From Hydractinia symbiolongicarpus (taxonomy: Eukaryota; Cnidaria; Hydrozoa; Anthoathecata; Hydractiniidae): DNA of 64,000 nt. The DNA lies in NCBI RefSeq assembly GCF_029227915.1, contig NC_079882.1, positions 6,572,001 through 6,636,000 of the forward strand, given 5' to 3'. Of this stretch, positions 46,574-60,200 are shown piece by piece. Below the pieces are notes generated by a model. That model did no database searches and was not told the origin of the DNA. It saw nothing but the letters and a program-made list of their open reading frames with translations. Positions within the stretch are counted from its first letter, which is position 1. Each line of letters opens with the position of its first letter. The position numbers and the translations under genes were made by a program.

Positions 46574-48061
46574 CAGGCTTTTTCAGAAGAGACGTGCGAT
46601 CGCACGCGCACACCTTGGCACACGCCTAAATCGTTTTAGCCGTGTGATTAATCACACGCCTGAAAAATAAATTGAGTTTTCAAAATCAACCTAAAAATCC
46701 ATTTTGTGGTGTGCGATGATGGCAGCCCTTGAAATAATTTTTGGAGACTCAAACAAAACATCCAATAGATTTCCGTCGTCGGACCAGAATTATTGAATAT
46801 CCTTTTGAATATCATTGAATATCCTGAGTCCTTTTAATCCATGAGCAAGCCTATTCATAGCCAACCTGACCATCCTAGCTAATTCACCGACTCCTGACTT
46901 AGTTAAAAGAACTACGTAGACATAAATCTCTTTTGCCTAGCCCCTTTGTAGTTGGTAACCAGGTCTTACACAAGAAATTCAGCCATGCGGTTCTTAACTA
47001 ATGCAGAGGTGAACGCTGACGGAGCACGGATGAAGCAAGTCTGCAAAACTGCACTTACAGGCGGATACACATTTAGGCCACTTGGATAAAGATTTCTTTG
47101 AATTTGAAAACAAAGCATATTTTTGCCTAATTGCTTGTGATGACCTGAAAAATAAACAATAAATATAAAAATGACAGTACAGTAGACGTCCGTTAATTCG
47201 AATGCCATTCGAATGCCACTTAATTCGAACTTTCCGTTATTTCAAACAAATTGTCAAGTCCCTTGAGTTTGGTTTAATAAAGTATTATATTTTGAGCTGC
47301 TTAATTCGAGCTCCGATAATTCAAACATTTCGCTAATTCGGACAATTTTTTTAGTCCCAAAGCTACATTATGCTCGTTAATTCAAACTTTTGTGTATCAA
47401 AAAGTTGGAAAAGTCAATGGCAGAGTGATATTATACGTGCACGTCTACGCAATGTGTGTGTGTGTGTTTGATTTCCAAAACGTTTGATTTTAAAAATGTT
47501 CTAGAATCAAATTGAACGTTCAAAACGTTCGATTTTTAAAATACTTTAGAATCAAATGTAAATCGCATTGGTCGCATAATTGATCAGCATTTTTCACAAA
47601 CGAAAAAACAAACAACGTTAAAATATTTTTATAAAAAATTGTAAAGTTGTAATAAAGGTTTATTAGCATAAAACCTTTAAACGTTTATTAAAATTCTTGT
47701 TTTTTCTGAACGTGCGATAATCCGAACATTCGTTATTTCGAACATATAATTATGTCCTTTGAGTGTTCGATTTTAACGGATGTCTACTGTATAGTCATGC
47801 ATACTATTTTGGACATGTAGAAAAGGAAGTTAAGATTGAGAGAGTCGCTATACCAGTAGACTCTCGATCATTGTGTTTGGGGTTCACCATTTAAAACGTC
47901 CCCCACTTTTCTACCGCAAAATGAATGCACATCAAAAATAAACCTCGGAGCCCGTATCGCACACGTAACATCCTTTGCACATGCGTTTTACATCGCACGT
48001 GTTACTTGATTTACACGTGTAAATCATCGCACACCTACTCAAATATTCCTGAAAAAGCCTG
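46574..48061. mobile_element. Inverted-repeat element with nested MITE
   Basis: Ends CAGGCTTTTTCAGAA and, from the right, CAGGCTTTTTCAGGAA are inverted repeats, flanked on both sides by AATCAT (46568-46573, 48062-48067). CAGG-type ends suggest a hAT-like element, but the visible duplication is 6 bp where hAT elements make 8. GTGCGATCGCACGCG and CGCACACGTAA words lie inside the ends. A second element is inserted at 47180-47789. No transposase is seen. Confidence 0.6.
47180..47789. mobile_element. TA-flanked MITE, 610 bp (pogo/Tigger/Jerky-like ends)
   Basis: Left end CAGTAGACGTCCGTTAATTC and right end, read inward, CAGTAGACATCCGTTAAAAT are inverted repeats. TA flanks both. Subterminal TTCGAA-rich words (AATTCGAAC, ATTTCGAAC) recur inside. 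No ORF. It is nested in the 46574-48061 element. Confidence 0.9.
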
Positions 48062-48257
48062 AATCATGTCCACTCATGCAAATCAATTTGCAAACATGTG
48101 GTTCAGTCACACAGATTATTTTTGTGTGCAATTTAGTGCTTGTGGCCATAAATTCTCCCAACTATACCTGCTATAATTAGTACTAAAGTTATCATTAAAT
48201 ACCTAAATATTTTTCTGGTACTGATAGAAAAAAAGATGTAGCATAAAATAATTGGAA
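48062..48257 (+). promoter_or_regulatory. Upstream region of ZFYVE26
   Basis: The 196 bp between the inverted-repeat element and the ZFYVE26 start codon must hold at least part of the 5' UTR and probably the promoter. No specific motif was identified. Confidence 0.35.
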
Positions 48258-51200
48258 ATGGAAGAAGAATTGGATTATTTAATAAATCAATTCTGGAATC
48301 ATGTCCATCTTGGACAATGGGAGCTTGCCTGTACGTTTTCACATTTTATAAAAGATATATCTGAAAACCATTATGAAAACATATTGGTTGCTATTGTTCT
48401 TGAGCCAGAAAAATACAGGTATGTTTCTATTTTTTAAAACATTTCCAATTAATCAAAAACATGTGTAGTGTAGGAAAGTGTGTATTTTCGACTTTCAAAA
48501 GAGTTTTAAAATAGATAACATAAATCTAGTATATGTAGAAAATAAACTCATACTATTTTCTTTAAATTTAGCACTGGGTCTAAAACAATTTCTACTCCTT
48601 TTCATTTGTCATGGCTTGCTGCAAAGGAACTTCAAAAATACACAAAGATTGATGTGAGTTTTTTTGTCTTCATCTTTAGTGATGTGTATTTTTTCATGCC
48701 AGCTTATAGTATGATCTTGGACAAAAATATTGAGACAGCAGTTTTTTGAAGGCCCTGAAATTCATGGAAAATGGCCATGCTGACATCAGCAACAATTAGC
48801 ACATATCAAAAGTTTAACTCAACCAAATAACCTAACGTCCCATGTGGTGGCGAACTTTAAAATTAAATGTCTTCTAATTACTTAAATATTTACATTGTGT
48901 TCTAATAATTACAATAGAGAGTGTGACTACATTAATAAGTTTATATTATGTATAGGAATCAAGGCTTCCTCCACAAATATTGAAGGAACTCGAATTCAAG
49001 ATTCTTTTGCATAATATTGAAGAAAGAACTTCTTTCAGTGTGTTGGAGGTTTGTATAAAATAAGCTTTCTGCCAATTCAATCATGTATGACAGTTCGCTA
49101 GCCTGATTGTCACATAATTTTGCTAAATTCAGGTGGAGCACTAATTTGAACAAAAAAGCTGCAAAAAGTAACTAGCAAAGCAAGAAAGTTTCTAATTTTC
49201 ACTATTTTTACAAAATTTTACTGCTGCTTACTACTTTAAAGGTAGAAATTTAGCAAAACAAAGTTTTGTTCCACGAAAAGTTTTGTTTCTTTAAGTTGTG
49301 AAGTTTTATTATTGTGAAATATTTGAGTTTATTTTAGAAAAAAATAGACATATAGGGAGATTTTGCTGTGAAACATTGTGTAATAAATTGCACAAGGAAA
49401 TGAGAATGGCAACTGAACTATGTTCTAGGAAAACAATTTCTTTATTCGGCGGTATATTTTCGACTTTTCTTTATGCATACGATTGCACAAGTCTTATTAT
49501 GTGTGGTTTTATCATAGCAAATATTACATCAGCAAATGCTGACTATGTTTGTGAATTACAACAGCGGTTATCTCATAATTGCATAATCGAACGATTTCAT
49601 TGAATAATTAAATATTTTAAACATAATGGAATGATTAAATCATATAATCAAATAGTCGTATCGCATTTGATGCATTTGAAACTTGTTTATACCTACTTTT
49701 TTTTACTTCACTCAGATTTGCACATATTTTCTTGAAAAAGTGTGAAATAATATATAGGTTATTTTTTTTGTTATTATACCCATAAAATCATGAAAGTTAA
49801 TTCTCGCAAAAAATCAAAAATCAGCCAATTTATCGATTTATTAATGGTAGCAATCACAAGAGCTGGTTAAAATATAGTGGTAAAAGATGATAAAATATAA
49901 GAAACACACCTAATACTGGTACTGCAAGTCTTGTTACAGCAGTAGTTATTTCAATTTCTTTTAAGGCGCGAGTATACAAAAAAGGTGTGATATTCTAAAA
50001 TGCTTTTAATTCACCACAACTTTATTTTGATATATTAATGTATATATTTTTAGAAAGCCTATATGATGACCTATATAATGGTATAAAAATTGTTAAGAAA
50101 CAATAAAATTTGAAGGTTTAATTGACACGAAAAATAAATGACCCCTCTCCTACAAATGCGATCTCTTTTACAAAACTACTAATTTCTCAAGTTTGCTGTT
50201 TGCTTTTTTGTGATCACAAGACATTGATCTAAAAACGCTTTTTTAATTTTTACTTAATGTTTTTTACTTTTGGAGTTATTTAGTATTAAAATTTTTTTCA
50301 CAATTTTTAACCTCTAATTGTCAGATAACTCATCATAACTCGTGTTCTACTCATTTTCAAGAAGAAGAAAAAAAACGTTTTTAGATCAAACATTCTTTTC
50401 CACGCTAAGCGTGCTCTCCATCCCACATCCTTTATAGTTTTGTAAAAGAGATTTCAAACGTAAGTGAAACTCTTTTAAAAATTTAACACTGTGAAAAAGG
50501 AGTATTTGTTAAAAAGTTTTTTTAACATCTTCTGTTTATGCTGCATGTGTTCGCTCACATTCGCAATTATACACAGTTGAGTATGGGTAAAACAAAAACA
50601 AACTCTAGAAACAAAAATCTTTCGACTAGTGCTAGCTTGGCGATCGGCAGTAGAAACCTTTAGCTTTAATCTTCTGTTAGCTGGCGAGTCAAATATTTTT
50701 GTTTGGATTTTCTTCTTTTTTTGATGATATAAAAGCTTTATGACAATAGGACATTTTTATTCGCTGTTAACTTATAAACTGGTTTTGCCATGTTTTTCAC
50801 AGTAAATTATATTCGACTTCAGAAGACAAAAAAGAAAAAAGAAATTATCTTTATGGGAAATAGGAGAAAAACTTCAAAAGAATCTTTTAACTACATACGA
50901 AAATCATTTTCCTCTTTGAGTCGGCTATCAGTTGTATCCTTGAACATAAGTGAATAGTCAAAATTAATCCCCAAGATCATTACGTGTGAACAATTATTTG
51001 ATCTTTATCGCGTATTAAAAAAGTAATTTATAAAAAAAAATTTTAGAATAATAATCTATCTTAAATACATTTTTCTAAAAATATTTTTGCACCACTTTAA
51101 AGCCCAGATCTTTTTCTATCTAATCACTCAAAAAAAATTTTTTAAAAAAGAACACTTTTTTTGTATACTCAGACCTTAAGATTTCTTACTCTTATATTTT

Positions 51201-54200
51201 TAGGAACTTTCTGCATATCATACACAGCTCTTGAATCATGCATTAGGGTTGGCACAGATCAGTGAAGTGGAGATGTTTTCTTCATCTGCATGCGAATTAA
51301 TTGGCGAATTGATTGCTGAAAATCCTCTAATTGCCCTATCATTGACTGAAATGTTGACAGGGAAATCAGACATATACAAACTAAACAATCTATGTTTGTG
51401 TCAGCTCTATGTGAATCAGATAAGCATCTGGATGGACAATGTATCTTTTGACGAATCTTCAAGTGTCAATTTGGATACCTTTTTTCATGTGTTGTCTTGT
51501 GCAAAGAAATATTTAAACTCTGCTGATTTATCTTTGGTTGACCATTTTAACAAATTAACAAGGAAATTATTAAAAAATAACGGATCTTTGTTATTAAATT
51601 TATATACTTCTTTGTTGGATTGGAAAGATACAGGACTCATAATTGCAGTTGACCATGTAGAGCTGAATTATATTGTAGAGTCATGCATCATCGGAAGAGA
51701 CTTGGCTGAACACACCATTAGATTAGCTGAAATTATCTCTCAACTTTTCTGTTCTTCCCAAGAAAAAGACTGGCAGAAATTGTTCATTCTTTGCTACCAT
51801 TATAAAATCCATATTCTGCAGTGTATTCTGGTAAAAAAAAATTTTTTTATTCTTATTTATGAAATTTATAATTACATTTTCAAAGTAGACCCTGTGTTCC
51901 TAAATATGTGATGTTTTTTGTGACTTGAGGTACTTGTTGAGATTTATGTTGAAAATATGGTATTATTACACTACATGATTTGGCATGTTGTTGAACTTTA
52001 AAACATTAGTTCTATTTTTAAGACAATGTCCCTCTACATGCCATAAAGATTTTCCAAATATGGTGTAATAAAATCTCAACAAAAATATTTATTTGCACTA
52101 TACAGTATTGGAATCAGGATAACTAACATTGTGAGCGCGTATCATGCTTGACACGAACGATCCCCAACTCTATTAAGACCAACGCGATAGAAAAAATGCT
52201 AATGAAGGACTTCGCGATAGTCGCAATGTATAAAAAAATAACGATGCAATAGCGATCGCCACTATTAAGCATCATTGTCATGATGGGTCGTGAATAACAT
52301 TAAAAATATTAAACAATAGATGCGTAATCTTGTGTCTTTGTTTTGTTTAACATTTAAAAATTCTTTAGCATCTTGTAATATATTTTTATTGGATATTGAA
52401 TTTATATAAGGTGACCATAACGTAATTAGTTGTTCTACGGGCGAAGTTGATAGTAGCTTACAGTCAGAAATAATTTTATTGGGAATGTATGATCGAAGCA
52501 ACAAAAAAAGTAATAAAAAATTAACAATGGAGGAGGGCGTTATGACAAGCACATTTTTCTATGTATTTTTGCATAATGCACACAGTTTATATTTTTCAGT
52601 TGCAAAAAAAAGATAATAATTTGTCTCACTAAAAAAATGAAACTAGCACTCAAGGTAAAAGGATAAAAATACTTGCATGATCAAAAACTTGTTTTTAAAA
52701 GTTACACAGCAAGAATTTTTCTTTTGTTGTTTTGAAAGTTATACAGAATACACTTGTGTTGTTTTAAAAGTTGTACAGCAAATTATACTTGAGTTGTTTT
52801 GAAATTTATACAGCAAGTTATTTTTCTCCCACTAAATAGTGAATGTTTTTTTTTTTTCTTTAAAACTTTTTTCCTTGATATATTAATATTTTTTTGTTTT
52901 CATAAAAATTAGGGTCGGTTGGGCCCCTTAGAACAACTAATTAAGTTAGAGTCGTCTAAACAAGAAAAAAGCTTATGACGACGAGAATATTTTTGATTTG
53001 AAAAACAACAAAAAAACAATTTTTATATTCAATGGTGGTATTCTCTCATGACAATAATTAAGTGTTATTATAATGTTTAAAAATGTATCATTACGGTCGC
53101 GATGTGGATCGCAGAAATTATGATGCATCGTGAAAGTGGACCCCACGATGGATCGCGACTTTCACGATACTAAAAATTTATACTATTGCGACAGAATTGC
53201 CAATCGTGCGCAACGCACACAATATGCGGTCCACGATGTTAGATTTCAGGATTCCAGTATTGTATTTATTTCTTTTGGTCAGCTAGGAAAGATCCAGGAG
53301 CAAAAGTCCAAGCGGAAATGGTTGTTTTTGAAATTCTGAAAATTATGTTAAAACATTTTTTATTTCCACTACAGAATTTAAACACATTTTAAAAATTGCA
53401 AACCGAAAAAGTGTGTGCTAAATGTCAATCCAATTTTATAAGGGATACTGTAAATCTTTAAAATTTTAAATGTTCTATACCGTTAAACATTGTTTTTTGG
53501 AGAATAAAATGTATTTTAATTCAATTTGTTGTCCACACTATGCAGAAGAGAGTTATGTTTGAGTGCTCATTAATGAAGTGATGCCTAATTTACTTTTTTT
53601 TATTCTTATATTTTGAGGTAGAGAGTAGGGGTAAATTTAATAAATAAGTAAATTTAAACATCAATTTGATCATTCTTGTGCACTTTCGTTTCTTGAAAAA
53701 TGAGAAAAGTTTTGGAAATTTAAGTTAAATTGCAGAGCCCTGGAATTTTGTGCTGGAAGTTTGCAGGCTACCTTTTATGATCAATTATTATTGCCATGAT
53801 ATCCTTTAAAAATTGTCAAATGTCGCACTTTTTTAGGATGGATGTTTATGTTTTATTGATCAAAAGGAGTACCAAAAAGCTGCTTCACTAATATCTTCTC
53901 CATCTTTAAAAGCATTGACACCATTAGTTCTCTTGTTAGCATGGATGAAATGTTCCGACTTCAATGAAGCAACTTTACTATTGAAATATTTACTTGACGA
54001 GGTTTGTGTTTATAAAAGTTGCTTTTATTTTCTTAAAAAAAAAACACACCAGCATTGTATAAGCATTACATAGTATTGTTGGAAAACAATGAAAACAACA
54101 TGAAACCTCTCGCACAGTACTATCTAGCAGGATCATAGTAATTGTTGATAAATATCTTCACTGAAGCATAGTCATATTGATTTTTCCTTGTTGGGTTTAT

Positions 54201-57200
54201 TTCACACCTTGAATCATAGGTAAAAAGAAAGATGTGTAATTATGCTATTTGGAAGGAAATATTAGAATAAATTTTTATTTTCAGGATGATCTTCCCGGAG
54301 TTCTTGGTACAGTTTGCAAGAAACTTAAATACCAAACACAACTTATTCAATGGTGTATGGAAAAAGCCAAGTATTTTATTTTTTATTTTAACTTTTTTAA
54401 GATTAGAAAGAATGTGATTTGGAGAAAGAGTATTTATATGCTGTTTTCACCTCTACTAGGGTAATTTTATTATAGTTCTCTTATGAGGTTCTTACACCTC
54501 AATAAAAATCTTAAAATTCCAGGATTCTTCCCTTCTTCTCTACTTAACTTTTTCTGATAAATTGATTGCCATATCAATTTTACATTTGCTTGACATTTAA
54601 AGCATGTATTGCACAATAAAATCTTTAATAGGTTTAGTAGGGTTGTTCACGACCCACTACATTAGCACAAATTGTTATTTTCAAAGTCCTGTGTGAACCC
54701 TAAAGAATAACTAATAGTCCCTTTCAGATCAAACTTTCTCGTTTTATTTTTTCAGAGCAATATTAGGTCCAGACTATGATACAAGTATTCTGCTGAATGT
54801 TTTGTTCAAACAACTAGAGTCAAGTTCAGTTTTGTCAGTTTTAAACAAAACAAATCTGCTAAAAATGTTAAAGAATGAAGAAGTTGTTGATATACTTGAA
54901 CAGCAGCTTGTACTAGAGGACATTCCTCAAAATAACATCCAATCTGGCAATGAAGTAGAAATTTTCATAAGTTTCACTATCCTGAAACGTTTTATAAATC
55001 TTGTGATTGCTTCAAGAAATGGAGTGTTGATCGAACATGATGGAGTTAAGGTTCCATTCACAATTGATCTTGTAAAAACATACCTAACTGAACTGAAAAT
55101 TGACATTATTAAGATTGAGCCAATAACATTGAGATTAGAAGTCCTAGAAAACATTTTTTCGTTATTATTTTTACAAGCATCAAACTTTAAAGGCCAACAC
55201 CAAGAAGATATTGATTATGATAATATTGAAGATAGAAGTATGAACAGCAGCATGTCATATAGTATTATGTCTCAAAGTCTGGAATCATTAAGTACACTTG
55301 GTGATGATCCTGGCGATGGCAAATCCTCTCCCTCTCTAACGAGAAATACTGAATCTGCACGAAATGCTAAAGCAGCACTTTTTAGAACATGGAAAAGTTT
55401 GGACATGAGCTTCAAGAAAGTGGATGGTATAGAAACTTTGATGCAGAAAATGGAAGGGTCATCAACAGGTACAATAAAAGAGATCTTGGAGGAGCAATCA
55501 AACTTGCTATGTACACAATCTTCATTCCTTGTCAATACAGAGATTTTAAGGGAAACCTTATTAATATTAAGTGACTGCTTACTTCAAATAACTGGCTGCC
55601 GTTTTGGAGATGTTACTGTTACCTCACCTGGTTAGTAAGTTGTACCGTATTTGTAAAAATTCTGTAAACCATTTATGCTTGCTAGAAGTTAAAACTGACT
55701 CTGTATGTTAACTTGTGCCACTTTTAGTATCTGAGTTAGCCAGCTTTAGAAACAGTAATGATAAAATGGTATACTGTTTATTCCTTGATATATTAGTTGA
55801 ATGTTGTGTTTACACGCATAAAATAATTTAGTTGTCTAAGATTCTCAGTACGCAAAGAAACTCCTATTAGATTCTATAGGCCTAAGACTGACACCGCAAA
55901 CCTGAAAAGTTTGCCTACCTTAAGGTTAGCCATCCCCAAAGGCATTGCCCTTTTTACATGTTTCCTGTAATTTCACACACCTTTGCCAACATGTTGGCAT
56001 GATGTAATGAAATGTACCTAGATGGGGGTTATAACTATAATTATAGGTGCGGTTATAATGGCATTTTTGATTACAGAACCCTGGTTTTTAAATCGGCCCA
56101 CAGACAGACAGCAATTATTATATATAGATTAGCTTTTGCCTGTCCTTAGCATATTGCATTTCATGTTTCTGTAGCACAACTTTTTGTTACACACAAACAA
56201 ACAGACAGAATATAGCTATTCTTATAGAGATTTGAAAAACATTTTAGTTTTTTGGTTAAACTGGTTTTCTTATCTTCGGTCTTTGCTAAAATTAGGGTAC
56301 ATATGATGATAATTTTGTTTTAAAAAAGAATTTTTTTATGATGAAATTGTTGTTTTATTTTGAAATGTCCTTTTTAGACAAGCATAGCTTGAAATCGTCA
56401 ATACTTAAATCAAGAATTGATAATCACATTTCACGACTCAGCCAATACACCAGGGAAGCGCTATGGAGGCTTGAACTTATAGCAGGCTTTGAAACTAGCC
56501 CAAAAGAAGCTGTAGTTAATGGTGTGTTCTTGCATTTTATTTCTTTGTGTCTGTCATAATTGTTTTGCTTTACATATTTTTTATCTTAATAAAAATTTCT
56601 TTTTTTTGTTGGAAAGAATATTTTCAATTTTGATTGTTTTACTTCATATTATAGTTCCTAAATTATCCATAACAGAACAAGGTGATCATGTCATAAATAA
56701 AATGTTAGGATCTTCTGAAACCCTTGTTTATTTGACAATGAAAAAAGGTGATATCATCCAAGCAAAACAAGTTATCAAGATGTTCAACTTAACTGGTAAA
56801 AGAAGTTTACTTTCCTTTACAATTGATTCAAGTTAAAGGAAATTGACTTTGCTTTTTCAATATGTTGTTTTATTTGTTAAAAACATGAGAAGTAGGTGTC
56901 TAATGCATCTTCAACTTTTGATCTATTCCTAAGGTTTTGTAAAATGTGTAATGTTTGCTCTAGCGTTGCATTTGTGAAAAGTTGCAAAAAGTAAAGTGTT
57001 TTCATAGAAAGGTTAAAAAATGCATCTTTTGGTTTATTTTACTTCATAAGTATTTAAGTACTTCATCACTGCAATGTGCTTTTTAGCATTCAAGTATTTT
57101 CCCTCAACTTTTTTGACTTTTCATGGGTGGAACATCCTAGTTGTTTATTTTGGCCTAAATGGTAAAAACTGTGATATTAGATTTTGTTACCTGAAGTTTT

Positions 57201-60200
57201 TGACTTTAATAAATAATTTTATATATAGAACATGAATGTTGTAAGGAAGTGGACTTTGTTGAGCAGTTGGATACAATATCTGAGAAACTGCTGAAAATTT
57301 CCAAGCCTGAAAGAAAGGAACGGACTCACTCAACCCTGGATTTTGTCAAATCTGCTGCATCTGCAGGGAAAATTTCAGCAGAAGTTAATCAAACTGCTGA
57401 GATGGCATTGCAGCACCCATTTATTGTTGAGCAAGACTCACAATTAATGGCAATGGCTACATGTGTGGATTTTATATTTATGTCTCCTTTGCCTTACAAT
57501 ATTTGCAAGACACTGGTTGATTTAGCAAGTTTGAAAGTTGAACTTTGTAAGTTGTTACATTTTTCAAATCCAACCTTGATTCAGGCAATCCCATTAGAAT
57601 CACTGCTCTAAGAGGGCTTATTAGGTTTGAAAATATTTGCCTAAAAAGTCATTTGAATTCATTAACTTTTATTTCATGGTGTTTTACTGTCAATACATCA
57701 ATTAATTATCCCTTTGTATAGATCATGTCTTTCTAAAAGACCAAGAAAATAGTATGCACATTACTTATTCGAAAAAAATGAATTAACTCAAGGGAATCAA
57801 ACCAATACATTTGAAATATTTTTCGATGCCTTGTTTGTGTATTGCATGAAAGAAAAGAAAATTATTGGAAAATAAAATGTACACGCAATTAGGAATAATT
57901 GCTACCACAATTTCTTCTCCTTTCTTAAGGTTGATACTATTGTAATTTGGTGTTTTCTGTAAAATAACTGACACAAGTTATACAAAGTAAGAAAGTGAGA
58001 ATATGGACTCAAGAATAAATAATAGCAGTTCTGCCTTATTTTTATTTTTATTAGGCCAAGATTCATCATTATATAAGGTATGTGCCCAAGTCTCCCCAAA
58101 GTTAAAAGATATCAAAGCATTGATCCAGTTGGCAACAAGTCGAGATTTGAAAGTATTCCAACTGTGTGGGCAGAAAAAGCCTACAGATTTTTTAAGTCTT
58201 TCTGTATTTACAATATCCAAATTATATCCTGATTTTCTTGAGTTTGAAGAAAGCAAGCTGCTGCAAGGTCAAAGTGCATTCATTGGACTTTCGGATCGAA
58301 TAGGAGCCCTTCAGGGTAAATACAAAGAACTTGTTGATGAAGTTGAAGAAAGAGTTGCTGTGAGTCTGAAAGAAAGAGCTAGCAATCTGTTTGCAATATT
58401 TAATTCAGACACATGTGCACAAATAAATGGTATTAATACGGCTCACGATTATTTTAAAGCTCTGTTTAAATATGTGAAAAGTCTATCTTCCCTCCAACTT
58501 TATTACAAGAACCGCAATAATGATCATGTAGATAACATACGACCACTTTCTACTTCAAAAGCTGCTAACCCATTTTTAATTTTTAATGAATCTATTTCTA
58601 CTATATTTGGAAGGCTATTGTTTGAATGGGGGATGTCACCGAAGCGATTAGAATCATTTGCTCACCAAAGTGGCATTAATCTTGTTAAAGTTGTAGCCGA
58701 AAACTGTGGCGTGTCAGCGCCGTCAACATTGTGTAAAATAGGAATTCAGCAAAGATTGTTACTTAAGGAGCAGTTAGTTATGAATAAGAATGACGAAGAT
58801 TCATCTACAGGTATTGAGCCAGGAAAATGCCCAAACTCTGTTGTGGAGGAATTGCTGAACAGTGTTCTTGATATGATCTCAGGTTAGAAAATTGACAATT
58901 TGTGACATATTTTAATGTTTTTTAAAATATTTACAAATTAACAAATTTTCCCATAGGATTTTAACAAGTAATTTTTTCTATCTGCTTTATTTTATTACTT
59001 TATATCCAGTTTGCTTTTGTAGAAAATGGTCAGTATACACCTTCGCAACTCACTGCTTCAGAAGTATGTCAAGTGTTGAAAGTATCAACAGGAGATTTGG
59101 AAAAAGTTGATTTAAATGTGTTGAAAACTGCAGCTGAAAAGACATCATTCTTTATCAATCTTTTTAATTTGATGTTTTTGCATGGATTGATGTTAGTCCT
59201 GTCAGAAAAATTTGATGCATCATTCAACTTTATCAATACAGATTTTTCTCTACTGTTGCAAAACTCATTTGGTCGGCTTGTCTTACATGATCTACTTGTT
59301 TATCAAGTTGGAGATATTGGTTGTCTTAGCGCTTTTGAACTTTATCAATATGTGTTCCTTCGTGGTTCAAAAACACAGTTTTTTGACATTATGGAAGACC
59401 CACTATGTATGTATTTTAACAAGTAGTGTTTTACTAAAATTAGCAATTTGAGAGTCCTTAGATAACCTGGGGAAAAAAAATCTTTGGTATTTTTTTTAGA
59501 AAAAAATTGTATAATATAATGATATATTATTTAGCCTTTTATTTAACATTGTTGAAAGAAAGTAACTAAAGATGGCGATGTATGATCCATTTTGTTGAAT
59601 TAAATTGGTTGAATTTAAATTTTGTGTTCGAAAGTAGTGGATGATATTTTTTCTAATTTACCCTGCTCTTTGACTAAATTTGTAAAATCTCAATCTTGTT
59701 TTAGAGAGTGTGAGTCATTGCCATTTTTGATACAATTTTAAAGAAACTGATTGGTTGACATTTCTTTTAACAAATCTAAAAAGTTGAACATGCCCGACTT
59801 TCGAAATCTTGAATTCGCCAAATTAGATTTGAAAAAAAATCAAAAATTGCCTGCCAAATATTTTGCAGAAAAATAAAAACAATTTTTGTTAGTAAAAAAT
59901 TTTGCTCCTGAAAATTTTTTTGTAACTGTTTATAAAAATTTTCATGAGCAAGCATTAAATTGGTGATTATTCTTTTACACCTTTTATATAATTGTTATAA
60001 CTGATTTAGGGCATTTGTGGTTTCCATCATTGTACAAATATGCTGGAGAATCCTTCTGTGACTACCGTTGTTTATTTATGTTATCTCACGGTTCACTAGA
60101 CTCACCCTTGGTTCAGGTTTGTGTATATATAATTTTATTTACTGGTCTGATCAGAAAAGTGGTGAGATAAAGTATTATTTGATTAACACTGATTTTAATG

